Below are positions 7,137 to 15,269 of a stretch of DNA of 64,000 bases, in pieces (positions within the stretch are counted from its first letter, which is position 1; each line of letters starts with the position of its first letter). A program made the translations under genes and the position numbers. The notes under the pieces were generated by a model. The model was not told the origin of the DNA. It was given only the letters and a program-made list of their open reading frames with translations, and did not search any database. Source of the DNA: Oscillospiraceae bacterium (GTDB lineage Bacteria; Bacillota; Clostridia; Oscillospirales; Oscillospiraceae); the NCBI GenBank assembly GCA_009784725.1, contig WQXS01000005.1:1-64000 (forward strand), read 5' to 3'.

Positions 7137-8699
7137 TCATTCCACTACAATATTGGCGGTGAACTCGTTGAGTTCCATTCTGAGTGCATCGAGGCTTGTG
7201 ATTTTTTCACCCAGAATCGTCACATTTCTGATTGTTACATTTTCAACCGTATGTTCTTCATTGTACCCGAGGATTCTTGATTTCGGAACTTTTCCGTCAA
7301 GAGTTCTTACAACAGTCAGACCGTCAATCAAAATATCATAAATGCTGCCGTACTCAACACGTTCGGCGGACCAGTGGGTTTTTATCATATGAAACTCAAT
7401 AAGCTCGTCATTGACACCGTTGTCGCCTCTCATGTAAGCATTTTCCACCATTATGTTCTGATATGTAATGTTGCGGACTATTGCATCGTCACTGTTATGT
7501 ATGCTCACAACCGGCTTATGATTGTTATACAGAACGGTTATATCCTTAAAGGTTATATCTTCAATCACCGGATTCAGGTTAAGCCCTTTATTCGTCTCGT
7601 ATCCGATTTCCATTGACTGGGCAAGGTCGGTCCAGACCTGAATATTTTCAAAGAGAATATTTCTCGACGGGCCTGCATAGTTTTTAATAACAAGAGAGTC
7701 GTCCCATGTTCTGGCAAACGAGTCTCTGACAATATGGTCACGGCAGGACTGGAATGTAAAACCGTCACCGTTTTGTCTTGCCGAGATAATCTTAAAGTTC
7801 GATATATTTACGTTTTCACTTGCGAATGAATTGAAATTCCATGCATTTGCGTTTGCGAGAATAATTCCCTCGGCTGTAACGTTTTTAACACCCCGAAGGT
7901 CAATCGGCACACGTGCATATGCTCCGGGCTGGTTATGCCCTTCAAAGTCCGCTCCGCAAATCATTCCTCTGCCGCGGATTGTTACATTAGCGGAATTTTC
8001 GGAAATAATAACGGAGTTCAGAACCGCACCGCCCGAAATATATAGGGTCTCGTCACTTTTAAGTAAAATCGCATCCTTTGTCCAATGCCCCGGCTCGATG
8101 AAATAAACGTTCGGGTCATCCTTATCGGGAATGTCCGTTTCAAGCGGGTTTGCAAAAATGTGAGTAGCTTTGTTTACGTTGTCATTGTATACAAGTGTAT
8201 AAAACCCCGGTTCTTTAATTGTAAATGATACCTTTCCGTCTTCAACCGTTGGTGTGATACCGTGGGAAGCAGGCATTACAACGGCACTTTCTACGGCTGC
8301 GGGCAGTCCCGGCATTTCGATATCAATTTTAACTTCACCTTCAAAGTCAAAGTATGTCATCGGTGTGTTTGACGGTATTGTGTTTGCGTTCCAGATATGC
8401 TCGTGATTTACCATCACATCATAAACAAACAGCTCCTGCCCGTTTGCTTTAATTGAAGCAACCTCGGAAGTTGTCATTGTTTTGGGTCCGTCATAAAGAA
8501 CAAGAGTTGTACCGTCTTCGGATGGCCCGCCTGTTATGCTGCCTCCGCCGGCCCCGCCGTCGCCTGTGCCGGCTGCTCCCGATGAGCCTGCTCTTGGTGC
8601 ATTCGGTGCAACAAACATAAATACTGCAAATGCGACACATAGAACAGCCGCTATGCCAAAAATTATGACCGGGACGTTAATAGCTTTTTTATCATCCAT
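7137..8699 (-). CDS. Membrane-anchored right-handed beta-helix glycosidase-like protein (GH28/GH49-like)
   Basis: A 520-residue protein. An N-terminal helix (VPVIIFGIAAVLCVAFAVFM) and a Gly/Ser/Ala linker anchor it to the membrane. After a small beta-domain, residues from about 190 onward show parallel beta-helix rungs ('NVTIRGRGMICG', 'VKNVTAEGIILANANAW', 'NILFENIQVW', 'IEDITFKDITVLY'). 'RQNGDGFTFQS' near 311 and 'TWDDSLVIKNY' near 333 sit where polygalacturonases carry NTDG and DD-IK. The usual GHG of GH28 is not seen, so substrate and even activity are open; GH49-type glucanases are another option. A LacI-type operator overlaps its start of transcription. Confidence 0.7.
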   Translation of the reverse strand: MDDKKAINVPVIIFGIAAVLCVAFAVFMFVAPNAPRAGSSGAAGTGDGGAGGGSITGGPSEDGTTLVLYDGPKTMTTSEVASIKANGQELFVYDVMVNHEHIWNANTIPSNTPMTYFDFEGEVKIDIEMPGLPAAVESAVVMPASHGITPTVEDGKVSFTIKEPGFYTLVYNDNVNKATHIFANPLETDIPDKDDPNVYFIEPGHWTKDAILLKSDETLYISGGAVLNSVIISENSANVTIRGRGMICGADFEGHNQPGAYARVPIDLRGVKNVTAEGIILANANAWNFNSFASENVNISNFKIISARQNGDGFTFQSCRDHIVRDSFARTWDDSLVIKNYAGPSRNILFENIQVWTDLAQSMEIGYETNKGLNLNPVIEDITFKDITVLYNNHKPVVSIHNSDDAIVRNITYQNIMVENAYMRGDNGVNDELIEFHMIKTHWSAERVEYGSIYDILIDGLTVVRTLDGKVPKSRILGYNEEHTVENVTIRNVTILGEKITSLDALRMELNEFTANIVVE

Positions 8700-8763
8700 A
8701 TCTGCTCATTCCTTTCTGTGATGCAATTTTAGACGGTCTCTTTAAACTGCATCAATCTCTGAG

Positions 8764-8777
8764 GTTTAGCGTTAAAC
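8764..8777. promoter_or_regulatory. LacI-family operator, minus-strand promoter
   Basis: GTTTAGCGTTAAAC is a near-perfect palindrome around CG, the hallmark of LacI-family operators. Its reverse complement shares AAGTTTAACGCTAAAC (16 nt) with the site at 8903-8918. It covers about +2 to +15 of the predicted minus-strand transcript, where binding would block elongation. Confidence 0.8.
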
Positions 8778-8785
8778 TTGTGAGT

Positions 8786-8814
8786 ATTATACTATAGAGT
8801 CAAATAAGAAACAA
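8786..8814 (-). promoter_or_regulatory. Predicted promoter of the beta-helix/discoidin genes
   Basis: On the minus strand TTGTTT (8814-8809), a 17-nt spacer and a perfect TATAAT (8791-8786). Transcription would start near 8779, just before the operator at 8764-8777. Confidence 0.65.
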
Positions 8815-8865
8815 GTAGTGTTGTGAAATATATATTAAATTTTTGCAAAATAATGCAAATATGCG

Positions 8866-8894
8866 TTGACAAGGTGGTTTTAGTTTGTTAAAAT
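8866..8894 (+). promoter_or_regulatory. Predicted promoter of the two-module lipoprotein gene
   Basis: TTGACA (8866-8871), 17-nt spacer, TAAAAT (8889-8894). The start of transcription would be near 8901, immediately before the operator at 8903-8918. Confidence 0.7.
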
Positions 8895-8902
8895 GTGATT
8901 TA

Positions 8903-8918
8903 AGTTTAACGCTAAACT
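8903..8918. promoter_or_regulatory. LacI-family operator, plus-strand promoter
   Basis: AGTTTAACGCTAAACT, palindromic except at the centre, lies at about +3 to +18 of the predicted plus-strand transcript. It matches the other operator of this divergent region and probably binds the LacI protein encoded at 10631-11641. Confidence 0.82.
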
Positions 8919-9008
8919 AAATAAAATCCGGTTAACGGTTTAGTGAATAAACAGGCAAACAGCCATAATAGGATGAAAAAGAAAACAACAAATAAAAGGA
9001 GTAATAAC

Positions 9009-10463
9009 ATGAAAAAAAGGATTAGCATTCTTCTCGCAATGGCTCTTCTGCTCTCATTTGTCGCACTTGCTTGTGACACAGCTGAGCCTGCCCCTGCACC
9101 GACACCTGCACCAACCCCGGAAGTAACAGCAGACCCTCCGCCCGAACCACCCGCACCTCCTCCCTCCGATGATACGGTATTTGTATGGAACAACTATGCA
9201 GACCGTCAACCGGGCGAAGATAACAAGCCTGACCTGTCAGTCAACGGAATGCCGATTTGGTGGAATAACTGGGCAAACCTCAGAGGCAGTAACGACGGCG
9301 GACATGTAACAATCAACTTCCGTCCCGAAGCATTTGATGAAGAAGATTTTGATGATTTAGCCGATTACTTTGCAAGACCCGGCGACTGGATGGGCAACTT
9401 CGGTGAAGCCGTCGATATGTGGGCAATTGAAGGTATCTCATACTGTAAATATATGACCATTCGTATGGGCGGCGCAGCAGGCGGTGAAGAAAACAAAATT
9501 CTTCTCCACTTCCAACCCAACGACGGTCCTCTGTTTGCAGCAAGATTTGCTGACCTCGTCACAAAAGACGGCGGTAATGTTGAAATCACAACAGATATAC
9601 AAGACATAGTAATTGACCTCGAAGCATCAGGCTTCCCGGGCATGACAAACCGTATGCATATCCGTGCATTTGTTGAATGTACAATCATGCTGGAAGAAAT
9701 TTCTTTCTCATCACCGGTTGCTCCTGTTACAGAAGACCCGCTCGATGGAATCACTGTCCAACCGAAAATTGAAACTCTCGGAGATCTCCCGATTCAATCA
9801 TGGGCAGATGCATTCTCAGGCATGTTAATATGGAACAACTATATCGGCCGCACACCAAGTGAAGATGCAAAACCCGATCTTTCAACAGGCGGAGTACCGA
9901 TTTGGTGGAGTAATTTTGCAAACCTCAGAGGTGAAGTCGTAGACGACGGTATGCTGATTAATTTCCGTCCCAGAGCGTTCGATTCTGACGATTATGATGA
10001 TGAAGATGCTTATTTTGCAGGTGCAATGGACTGGATGGGTAACTTCGGCGAAGCAGTTGACGTATGGGCACTCGATGATGTTGCAATATTCCAATTCATT
10101 ACATTCCGCATGAGAGGCCTTGAAGGCGGCGAAGAAGATAAAATCCTTCTCCACTTCCAACCCAATGACGGTCCTGTTTATATCGCCCGTTTCTCTGATT
10201 TAGTGGCACTTGGCGGCGGAAGCCCCAAAATCACAACAGAAATGGATGATGTCGTTATCGATTTAACAGCATCAGGTTTCCCCGGCATCACAAACCGTAT
10301 GCACATCCGTGCATTTGCAGAATGCGGTATTGTACTGCAGGAAATTTTCTTCTCAACACCGGTTGGCGAAGTTGGTGATGATGTTGATGAAAGCATACAA
10401 GTTGATCCCGAGCTTCCTTTCGACAGACTTTCAATCAAAGATTTCGTAGCACAAGTATCATAA
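9009..10463 (+). CDS. Secreted lipoprotein with two tandem copies of an unknown ~170-residue module
   Basis: A 484-residue protein starting at the ATG at 9009 (AAAGGAG seven bases upstream). The signal peptide ends in 'SFVALACDTAEP', so Cys near residue 20 may carry lipid, followed by a Pro/Ala/Thr spacer. Two homologous modules follow: one begins 'VWNNYADRQPGEDNKPDLS', the other 'IWNNYIGRTPSEDAKPDLS'. Each contains 'PIWW(N/S)N(W/F)ANLRG', 'DWMGNFGEAVD', 'KILLHFQPNDGP', 'SGFPG(M/I)TNRMHIRAF' and ends in a strand 'EI(S/F)FS(S/T)PV'. The many Trp and Asp residues and beta pattern suggest a carbohydrate-binding sandwich, but I recognise no named family. An operator at the promoter and the lacI-type gene downstream point to sugar-controlled expression. 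Confidence 0.75.
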   Translation: MKKRISILLAMALLLSFVALACDTAEPAPAPTPAPTPEVTADPPPEPPAPPPSDDTVFVWNNYADRQPGEDNKPDLSVNGMPIWWNNWANLRGSNDGGHVTINFRPEAFDEEDFDDLADYFARPGDWMGNFGEAVDMWAIEGISYCKYMTIRMGGAAGGEENKILLHFQPNDGPLFAARFADLVTKDGGNVEITTDIQDIVIDLEASGFPGMTNRMHIRAFVECTIMLEEISFSSPVAPVTEDPLDGITVQPKIETLGDLPIQSWADAFSGMLIWNNYIGRTPSEDAKPDLSTGGVPIWWSNFANLRGEVVDDGMLINFRPRAFDSDDYDDEDAYFAGAMDWMGNFGEAVDVWALDDVAIFQFITFRMRGLEGGEEDKILLHFQPNDGPVYIARFSDLVALGGGSPKITTEMDDVVIDLTASGFPGITNRMHIRAFAECGIVLQEIFFSTPVGEVGDDVDESIQVDPELPFDRLSIKDFVAQVS

Positions 10464-10505
10464 TATAACCGCTGCTCACGCTACCATCGGTTTATGAAAA
10501 ACAAT

Positions 10506-10537
10506 TCGCAGGGGTGGACAAATTTCCGCCCCTGCGA
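10506..10537 (+). terminator. Hairpin between lipoprotein gene and lacI-type gene
   Basis: TCGCAGGGG and CCCCTGCGA form a perfect 9-bp GC-rich stem, about 45 nt after the lipoprotein stop. It is followed by TATGATTT rather than a clean T run, so termination may be partial and allow read-through into the regulator. Confidence 0.6.
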
Positions 10538-10630
10538 TATGATTTAAGAGCAGCAACCGCAGTTAAACCACAGCAGCCGCACTTTAACCGCAGACATAAA
10601 ATTGCGCCCGGACCCAAAGGAGCAAAAGCC

Positions 10631-11641
10631 ATGACCACTCTTAAAGATATTGCACGCGAAGCCGGAGTCAGTATTACAACGGTTTCAAATGTCATTCATA
10701 ACAAAAAAAGCCGTGTTTCACCCGAGCTTGTTTCCAAAATCCATGAAATAATCAAACGTGAAAACTATATTCCGAGCATGACGGCACGGACTCTTGCAAA
10801 TAACGCTTCGCCGATTATTGGGATTATAAATCACACAATGTTTCATGCGGGCGGCGGGTTTATGGCTGACCCTTTTCATAATATTTTTATGGGAAGTATT
10901 GAAGACTGTATGCGGGAGCATGGTTATTTCGTTATGGTGCGCACAGTCGAAGACCCGGGAGCTCTTGAAACCGTGCACCGCAACTGGAATCTTGCGGGAA
11001 TGATTCTGACGGGTCTTTTCCAAGATGAATTTTTCGAGCGTCTGCACAGTTTAAAAATCCCGTATGTCCTGATAGACAGCTATATAAATTTGCCCGAGGT
11101 ATATAATGTAGGTCTTGAGGACAAAAAAGGCGGTTACATTGCAACAAAACGTCTTCTCGACGGCGGTCACCGCAGTATTGCTTTTACCGGTCCGAAAATT
11201 CAAGAGACAGGTGTTGTTTCACAGCGTCTTGACGGTTACAAACAGGCACTGTCCGAGTTCGGTTTGCCGTTTGACCCCGGGCTTGTATATGAGGTTGATA
11301 TAACAATCGACGAAGGCATTAAGCTCGGTGAGCTTCTGAGCCGTAAAAAAGATGTCACAGGTATCTTTTCATCCGCCGACATTCTTGCAGCAGGCATCAT
11401 GACAGGCCTGCGCTCCAAAGGTGTAAATGTTCCCGATGACAAATCCATCATCGGGTTTGACGATAACTATCTTTGCCGAATAACTTCTCCCCAGCTCACA
11501 ACCATCCACCAGGACGCCCACGAAAAAGGCGTCATCGCCACCGAAATGATGCTCGCCCAACTCCAAGGCAAAACCATCCCCAACAGAAACGTCGTCCTAC
11601 CTGTTCGATTGGTTGAACGGGAAAGCGTTCGGGATATATAA
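10631..11641 (+). CDS. LacI-family transcriptional regulator
   Basis: A 336-residue repressor. Residues 1-25 form the LacI helix-turn-helix ('TLKDIAREAGVSITTVSNVI') with the hinge helix behind it. The rest is a periplasmic-binding-like sugar sensor ('IGIINHT...', 'GMILTGLFQDEFFERL', 'VLIDSYINL', 'IAFTGP...', 'GIFSSADILAAGIMTGLRSKG', 'SIIGFDD'). The ATG at 10631 has AAAGGAG at the right distance, and the helix-turn-helix begins only three residues later; a longer upstream frame has no support. The two matching operators in the divergent region at 8.8-8.9 kb are the obvious targets, which would tie it to both the beta-helix and the lipoprotein genes. Effector sugar unknown. Confidence 0.92.
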   Translation: MTTLKDIAREAGVSITTVSNVIHNKKSRVSPELVSKIHEIIKRENYIPSMTARTLANNASPIIGIINHTMFHAGGGFMADPFHNIFMGSIEDCMREHGYFVMVRTVEDPGALETVHRNWNLAGMILTGLFQDEFFERLHSLKIPYVLIDSYINLPEVYNVGLEDKKGGYIATKRLLDGGHRSIAFTGPKIQETGVVSQRLDGYKQALSEFGLPFDPGLVYEVDITIDEGIKLGELLSRKKDVTGIFSSADILAAGIMTGLRSKGVNVPDDKSIIGFDDNYLCRITSPQLTTIHQDAHEKGVIATEMMLAQLQGKTIPNRNVVLPVRLVERESVRDI

Positions 11642-11669
11642 TAAATAAGCACAGGGGTAGCACAGGGGT

Positions 11670-11735
11670 AGCACAGGGGGGACGGTTCTCTTGTGTTCTT
11701 TTCGGAGAGCACAAGAGAACCGTCCCCCCTGTGCT
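11670..11735. repeat. Perfect 26-bp-arm palindrome, GGGGACGGTTCT family
   Basis: Arms at 11670-11695 and 11710-11735 are perfectly complementary (outer AGCACAGGGG, inner GACGGTTCTCTTGTG) with a 14-nt loop. The arm is preceded by two extra tandem copies of TAGCACAGGGG (11649-11669). It could end lacI-type transcription. Its arm word is shared with several other sites in the window. Confidence 0.85.
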
Positions 11736-11770
11736 CTCCGTGAAGGCAATAGAGATTTAGTAAATATACA

Positions 11771-11799
11771 TTTACTTATTTTTCATTTTGGAGTATAAT
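11771..11799 (+). promoter_or_regulatory. Predicted promoter of the ATPase gene
   Basis: TTTACT, a 17-nt AT-rich spacer, and TATAAT at 11794-11799, about 30 bp before the ATG at 11830. Confidence 0.6.
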
Positions 11800-11829
11800 A
11801 GACTCAATTCCAAAAAGGAGGCAAAAACT

Positions 11830-13224
11830 ATGTTTATCGGACGGCAAAAAGAGCTTGAAGCTTTATCTAAACAATATGAAAAAGACGAGTTCACGTTTAT
11901 TCCTGTTTATGGACGCAGGCGTGTTGGTAAAACACAATTAATTGAAGAGTTTATATGTGATAAAAAGTCAATATTTTTTACCGCTGTCAACAAAGGAACA
12001 TATAAAAGTAATATGGAGCTGCTAAGCAAAGCCATTTATGACGGCAGTGAAGCAGCACCGGTTTACAATAGTTTCTATGATGCTTTAGACGGCATCAGCC
12101 GAGTCGCAGAAAAAGAAAAGCTGGTGTTTGTAATTGATGAGTTTCCATACTTTGCACAGTCTGATGAAAGCATAATTTCAATTTTACAACAATTTATCGA
12201 CTTGAATTTTCTAAAAACAAACATGATGCTGATACTCGCAGGTTCGTCATTATCGTTTATGGAAAATCAAGTTTTAGGTTACCAAAGCCCGCTGTATGGA
12301 AGACGGACAGGGCAAATTAAACTGCTTCCGATGGACTTCCAAACCGCACGGCAGTTCGCACCAAACCTTTCCAAGCTCGACCAAGCGGTTATGTATGGCG
12401 TTACAGGTGCAATACCAAAATATTTGACATTATTCAGCGACAGTTTATCACTTGACGAAAATATCAAAGGGCAATATTTTGACCGTAATGCTTATCTATT
12501 TGAAGAACCTGAAAATTTATTGAAACAGGAATTTAAGGAGCCGGCTTTATATCAGGCAATCATCACTGCTATTGCTGCCGGTGGTTCGCAAATTAAGGAC
12601 ATCAAGGGCAAGGTCGGCGAAGAAAGCAGCACAGTCGCCACTTATATGAAATCACTTCTGGACACAGGCATAGTCAGGAAGGAGATTCCCGCAACCGACA
12701 AACCGGGTAGCCGCAAAACGATATATCGCTTGGAAGATGGCATGTTCCGATTTTGGTATCGCTTTGTGTATCCGAATGTTTCTCTTATTGCTCTTGATAA
12801 AGGCGATATGGTTTTTAATCGTGTTAATCCCGGAATCAACGATTTTATGGGTGAGGTGTTTGAAAAACTCTGTATAGAATATATGTGGAGTATTTACGAT
12901 AATTTGCCCTTTGCATTTCAAAACATCAATCGCTGGTGGGGGAATAATCCTGATTTGAAATCACAAATGGAAATTGACTTCATTGCCTATGATAATGATG
13001 AATCACAAGCTGTTTTCGGCGAATGTAAATGGCGTAATGAGCAGCTTGATAAAGCCACCATTGAAATGCTGATTGAAAAATGCCAAATGTTCAAAAGCTT
13101 TAAACAAAAGTATTACTATCTCTTCTCAAAAATCGGTTTTACATCCGGAGCACGTGAGTTTGCGATGAAACGGAACGATATTCGTTTGATTGAATTTAAT
13201 GAAATGTTTGAAAACACAGAATGA
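11830..13224 (+). CDS. AAA-type ATPase with DUF234-like nuclease-fold tail
   Basis: A 464-residue cytoplasmic protein starting at the ATG at 11830, with AAGGAGG eight bases upstream. Residues 1-210 form a P-loop ATPase of the archaeal-type ATPase group: Walker A 'GRRRVGKTQLI' near 25-35, Walker B 'LVFVIDEFPYF' near 100-110, sensor 'LILAGSS'. A winged-helix stretch follows. The C-terminal DUF234-like part contains 'QMEIDFIAYD' and 'AVFGECKW', the D...ExK layout of PD-(D/E)XK nucleases. Members are common in archaea and anaerobes and have no settled function. A related but distinct gene lies at 58818-60161. Confidence 0.85.
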   Translation: MFIGRQKELEALSKQYEKDEFTFIPVYGRRRVGKTQLIEEFICDKKSIFFTAVNKGTYKSNMELLSKAIYDGSEAAPVYNSFYDALDGISRVAEKEKLVFVIDEFPYFAQSDESIISILQQFIDLNFLKTNMMLILAGSSLSFMENQVLGYQSPLYGRRTGQIKLLPMDFQTARQFAPNLSKLDQAVMYGVTGAIPKYLTLFSDSLSLDENIKGQYFDRNAYLFEEPENLLKQEFKEPALYQAIITAIAAGGSQIKDIKGKVGEESSTVATYMKSLLDTGIVRKEIPATDKPGSRKTIYRLEDGMFRFWYRFVYPNVSLIALDKGDMVFNRVNPGINDFMGEVFEKLCIEYMWSIYDNLPFAFQNINRWWGNNPDLKSQMEIDFIAYDNDESQAVFGECKWRNEQLDKATIEMLIEKCQMFKSFKQKYYYLFSKIGFTSGAREFAMKRNDIRLIEFNEMFENTE

Positions 13225-13258
13225 CCGCTTGATTGAACATGAAAGATGTGAGGGATAT

Positions 13259-13301
13259 ATAATAAAAGGCTGCTACATATTTTGTAACAGTCTTTTATTA
13301 T
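13259..13301 (+). terminator. Terminator after the ATPase gene
   Basis: AATAAAAGGCTG pairs with CAGTCTTTTATT (one mismatch or wobble), extended by TACA/TGTA, around a short loop. The stem ends in a T-rich 3' side. Confidence 0.7.
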
Positions 13302-13313
13302 CTCCCGCCGTAC

Positions 13314-13341
13314 CTTACATAGATTTTACAATCATTATACG
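13314..13341 (+). promoter_or_regulatory. Pho box (PhoP binding site) of the pst operon
   Basis: CTTACA-N5-TTTACA-N5-TATACG: three direct hexamers at an 11-bp period, matching the Bacillus PhoP pattern TT(A/T)ACA-N5. A TATTTT at 13351-13356 follows nine bases later, a fitting -10 for a PhoP-activated promoter without a -35 box. The matching regulator gene is at 17600. Confidence 0.7.
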
Positions 13342-13424
13342 TTTTTCTGCTATTTTGTGTTTTTTGGTACTGGTAAAGTGCACATGTAGTTTATCAAAAT
13401 AGTAATTAAGGAGAAAATGAAAAG

Positions 13425-14300
13425 ATGAAAATTAGCAGAATAGTTACAGTTATGGTCCTTGGTTTGAGCCTTATGCTTGGGCTTGTTGCCTGTGGTGGCG
13501 GAGGGTTTGATACTTCGAGGAACATTACGGTGCTTGCACGTGAGGACGGAAGCGGAACAAAATCGGCATTTATGGACATTATCGGACTTAAAGATAAGCC
13601 TGACCCCGCCGGTGTTATTATTCAGCCAAGCACGGCTGCAATCAATGCAGAGGTCAGAAACAATACTACGGCTATCGCTTATGAGAGCCTCGGTTTTGTG
13701 GCAGATGATGTAAAAAAACTCTCGGTCGACGGTGTAGAGCCTACAGTAGACAACATCAACAGCGGCTCGTATCAGATTGCCCGCCCGCTTGCAGTTGTTT
13801 ACCACGAATCGTCACTGAGTGACGAAGTAGTCAAAGCATTCTTCGATTTCATGCAATCAAGCGAAGCACAGGCAATTATTAACGAAGAGGGTTTTGTACC
13901 GGTTCTCAGCAGTGCATCTGCATATACTGTCAACGGCGCACTTTCGGGAACAATTGATGTCAGCGGCTCAACATCCGTACAGCCGTTAATGATTGAGCTT
14001 GCAGCAGCGTTTGAACACCTTCAGCCGAATGTCAGTGTCAATGTATCGGGCGGCGGAAGCGGCACAGGATACAATAACGCAGAGGAAGGCGTATCCGATT
14101 TCGGCATGGTAAGTGAAGTATTCAACAGCGAAAGAGCACCGTCATGCACGTTTACAAATATTGCAAGAGACGGAATCGCAGTAATCGTTCACAAGGATAA
14201 CCCGCTCACGAGTATTACCATGGAACAGCTTCGAGGCATATTTGACGGAGAAGCCGGAGCCGCAGCCATCACAACATGGAGTTCACTTATAACAAACTAG
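13425..14300 (+). CDS. pstS: Phosphate-binding lipoprotein PstS, circularly permuted
   Basis: A 291-residue lipoprotein (signal peptide ending 'LGLVACGGGG'). All parts of a PstS are present but in swapped order. The mature chain opens with 'ITVLAREDGSGTKSAFMDI', normally mid-protein, runs to the usual C-terminal 'EAQAIINEEGFVPV', then continues with the usual N-terminal half: 'IDVSGSTSVQPL', 'NVSGGGSGTGY', 'DFGMVSE', 'IARDGIAVIVHKDNPL', 'MEQLRGIFDG', ending at 'TTWSSLITN'. The phosphate-binding loops (SGSTS, GGGSGTG, REDGSGT) are all kept. It starts the pstSCAB-phoU-phoPR cluster and lies behind a Pho box. Confidence 0.9.
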   Translation: MKISRIVTVMVLGLSLMLGLVACGGGGFDTSRNITVLAREDGSGTKSAFMDIIGLKDKPDPAGVIIQPSTAAINAEVRNNTTAIAYESLGFVADDVKKLSVDGVEPTVDNINSGSYQIARPLAVVYHESSLSDEVVKAFFDFMQSSEAQAIINEEGFVPVLSSASAYTVNGALSGTIDVSGSTSVQPLMIELAAAFEHLQPNVSVNVSGGGSGTGYNNAEEGVSDFGMVSEVFNSERAPSCTFTNIARDGIAVIVHKDNPLTSITMEQLRGIFDGEAGAAAITTWSSLITN

Positions 14301-14363
14301 TTCTCCGCCATAGCGCGAAAATATTATTAAAACAAAGCAAAGGTTTTGGATGGAGCAACTATT

Positions 14364-15269
14364 ATGATGATTAAAGCATATCGTTTCATAAAGGCGAGAG
14401 ATTATCTCATGCGTGCAGTATTTATGCTGTGCGCAGCCTTTTCAATTCTTGCACTCGCATGTATCTGCGTATTTTTGTTTGTAAGCGGTATACCGTTTAT
14501 AGGAAGAATCGGGTTTTCCAACTTTTTCGGTACAACATGGCATGTGGACTCTCAGGCATACGGAATCCTGTCAATGATTGTCACATCTCTTTATTTAACA
14601 GCACTCGCAACATTTATAGGCGTTACCACAGGTCTTTTGACTGCAATTTGTCTTTTCAGATTTTGCCCGAAAAGATTGATTCCTTCAATAAGGCAAATGG
14701 TAAACCTGCTTGCGGGAATACCATCGGTAATTTACGGTTTGTTCGGCCTGATAATTATCGTACCCTTTCTTCGTGACTATGTTTCTCCAAACAGTATCGG
14801 CTTCGGACTGCTTGCCGCAAGCCTTGTTGTATCGATAATGATTCTTCCGACTATTGTAAGCGTGAGCCTTGATGCACTTAATGCAGTACCTCGCAGTTAT
14901 TACGAAGGTTCACTTGCGCTCGGGGCTACAAGTGAACAAAGTGTTTTTAAGGTTGTTGTCCCTGCAGCCAGAAGCGGAATTCTTGCTGCTGTTGTACTTG
15001 CAATAGGCAGAGCAATCGGCGAAACAATGGCGGTAATAATGGTTATCGGAAACTCTCCTGTTATGCCGCACGGTTTGTTCCAGTCAGTCCGTACGATGAC
15101 GGCAAATATCGCACTCGGTGCAAAGGAGCTTGGCGGAGATGCCGCTACGGCTCTTGTATCAACGGGAGTTGTCCTCTTTATTTTCACATTGCTGCTTAAC
15201 ATCAGCTTTAATCTTCTCAGAGGAGGTGAAAAGCGTGAAAAAAAACGCACACAAAAGACAGATACTTAA
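14364..15269 (+). CDS. pstC: Phosphate ABC transporter permease PstC
   Basis: A 301-residue inner-membrane permease with six main helices. The ABC-permease EAA loop is seen as 'YYEGSLALGATSEQSVFKVVVPAARSGILAAV', and the PstC hallmark 'AIGETMAVIMVIGNSPVMP' follows. 'LAGIPSVIYGLFGL' is the usual PstC/A motif. The ATG at 14364 has GGAG eight bases upstream and is preferred over in-frame 14346. It pairs with PstA to form the channel. Confidence 0.93.
   Translation: MMIKAYRFIKARDYLMRAVFMLCAAFSILALACICVFLFVSGIPFIGRIGFSNFFGTTWHVDSQAYGILSMIVTSLYLTALATFIGVTTGLLTAICLFRFCPKRLIPSIRQMVNLLAGIPSVIYGLFGLIIIVPFLRDYVSPNSIGFGLLAASLVVSIMILPTIVSVSLDALNAVPRSYYEGSLALGATSEQSVFKVVVPAARSGILAAVVLAIGRAIGETMAVIMVIGNSPVMPHGLFQSVRTMTANIALGAKELGGDAATALVSTGVVLFIFTLLLNISFNLLRGGEKREKKRTQKTDT

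Noticed and set aside
11788..11829. Upstream start for the ATPase gene
   Set aside because: The AAGGAGG site lies inside this stretch, at the right distance for the ATG at 11830.
15118..15234. Longer N-terminus for PstA
   Set aside because: This part only overlaps pstC, is not membrane-like, and AGGAGG points to the GTG at 15235.
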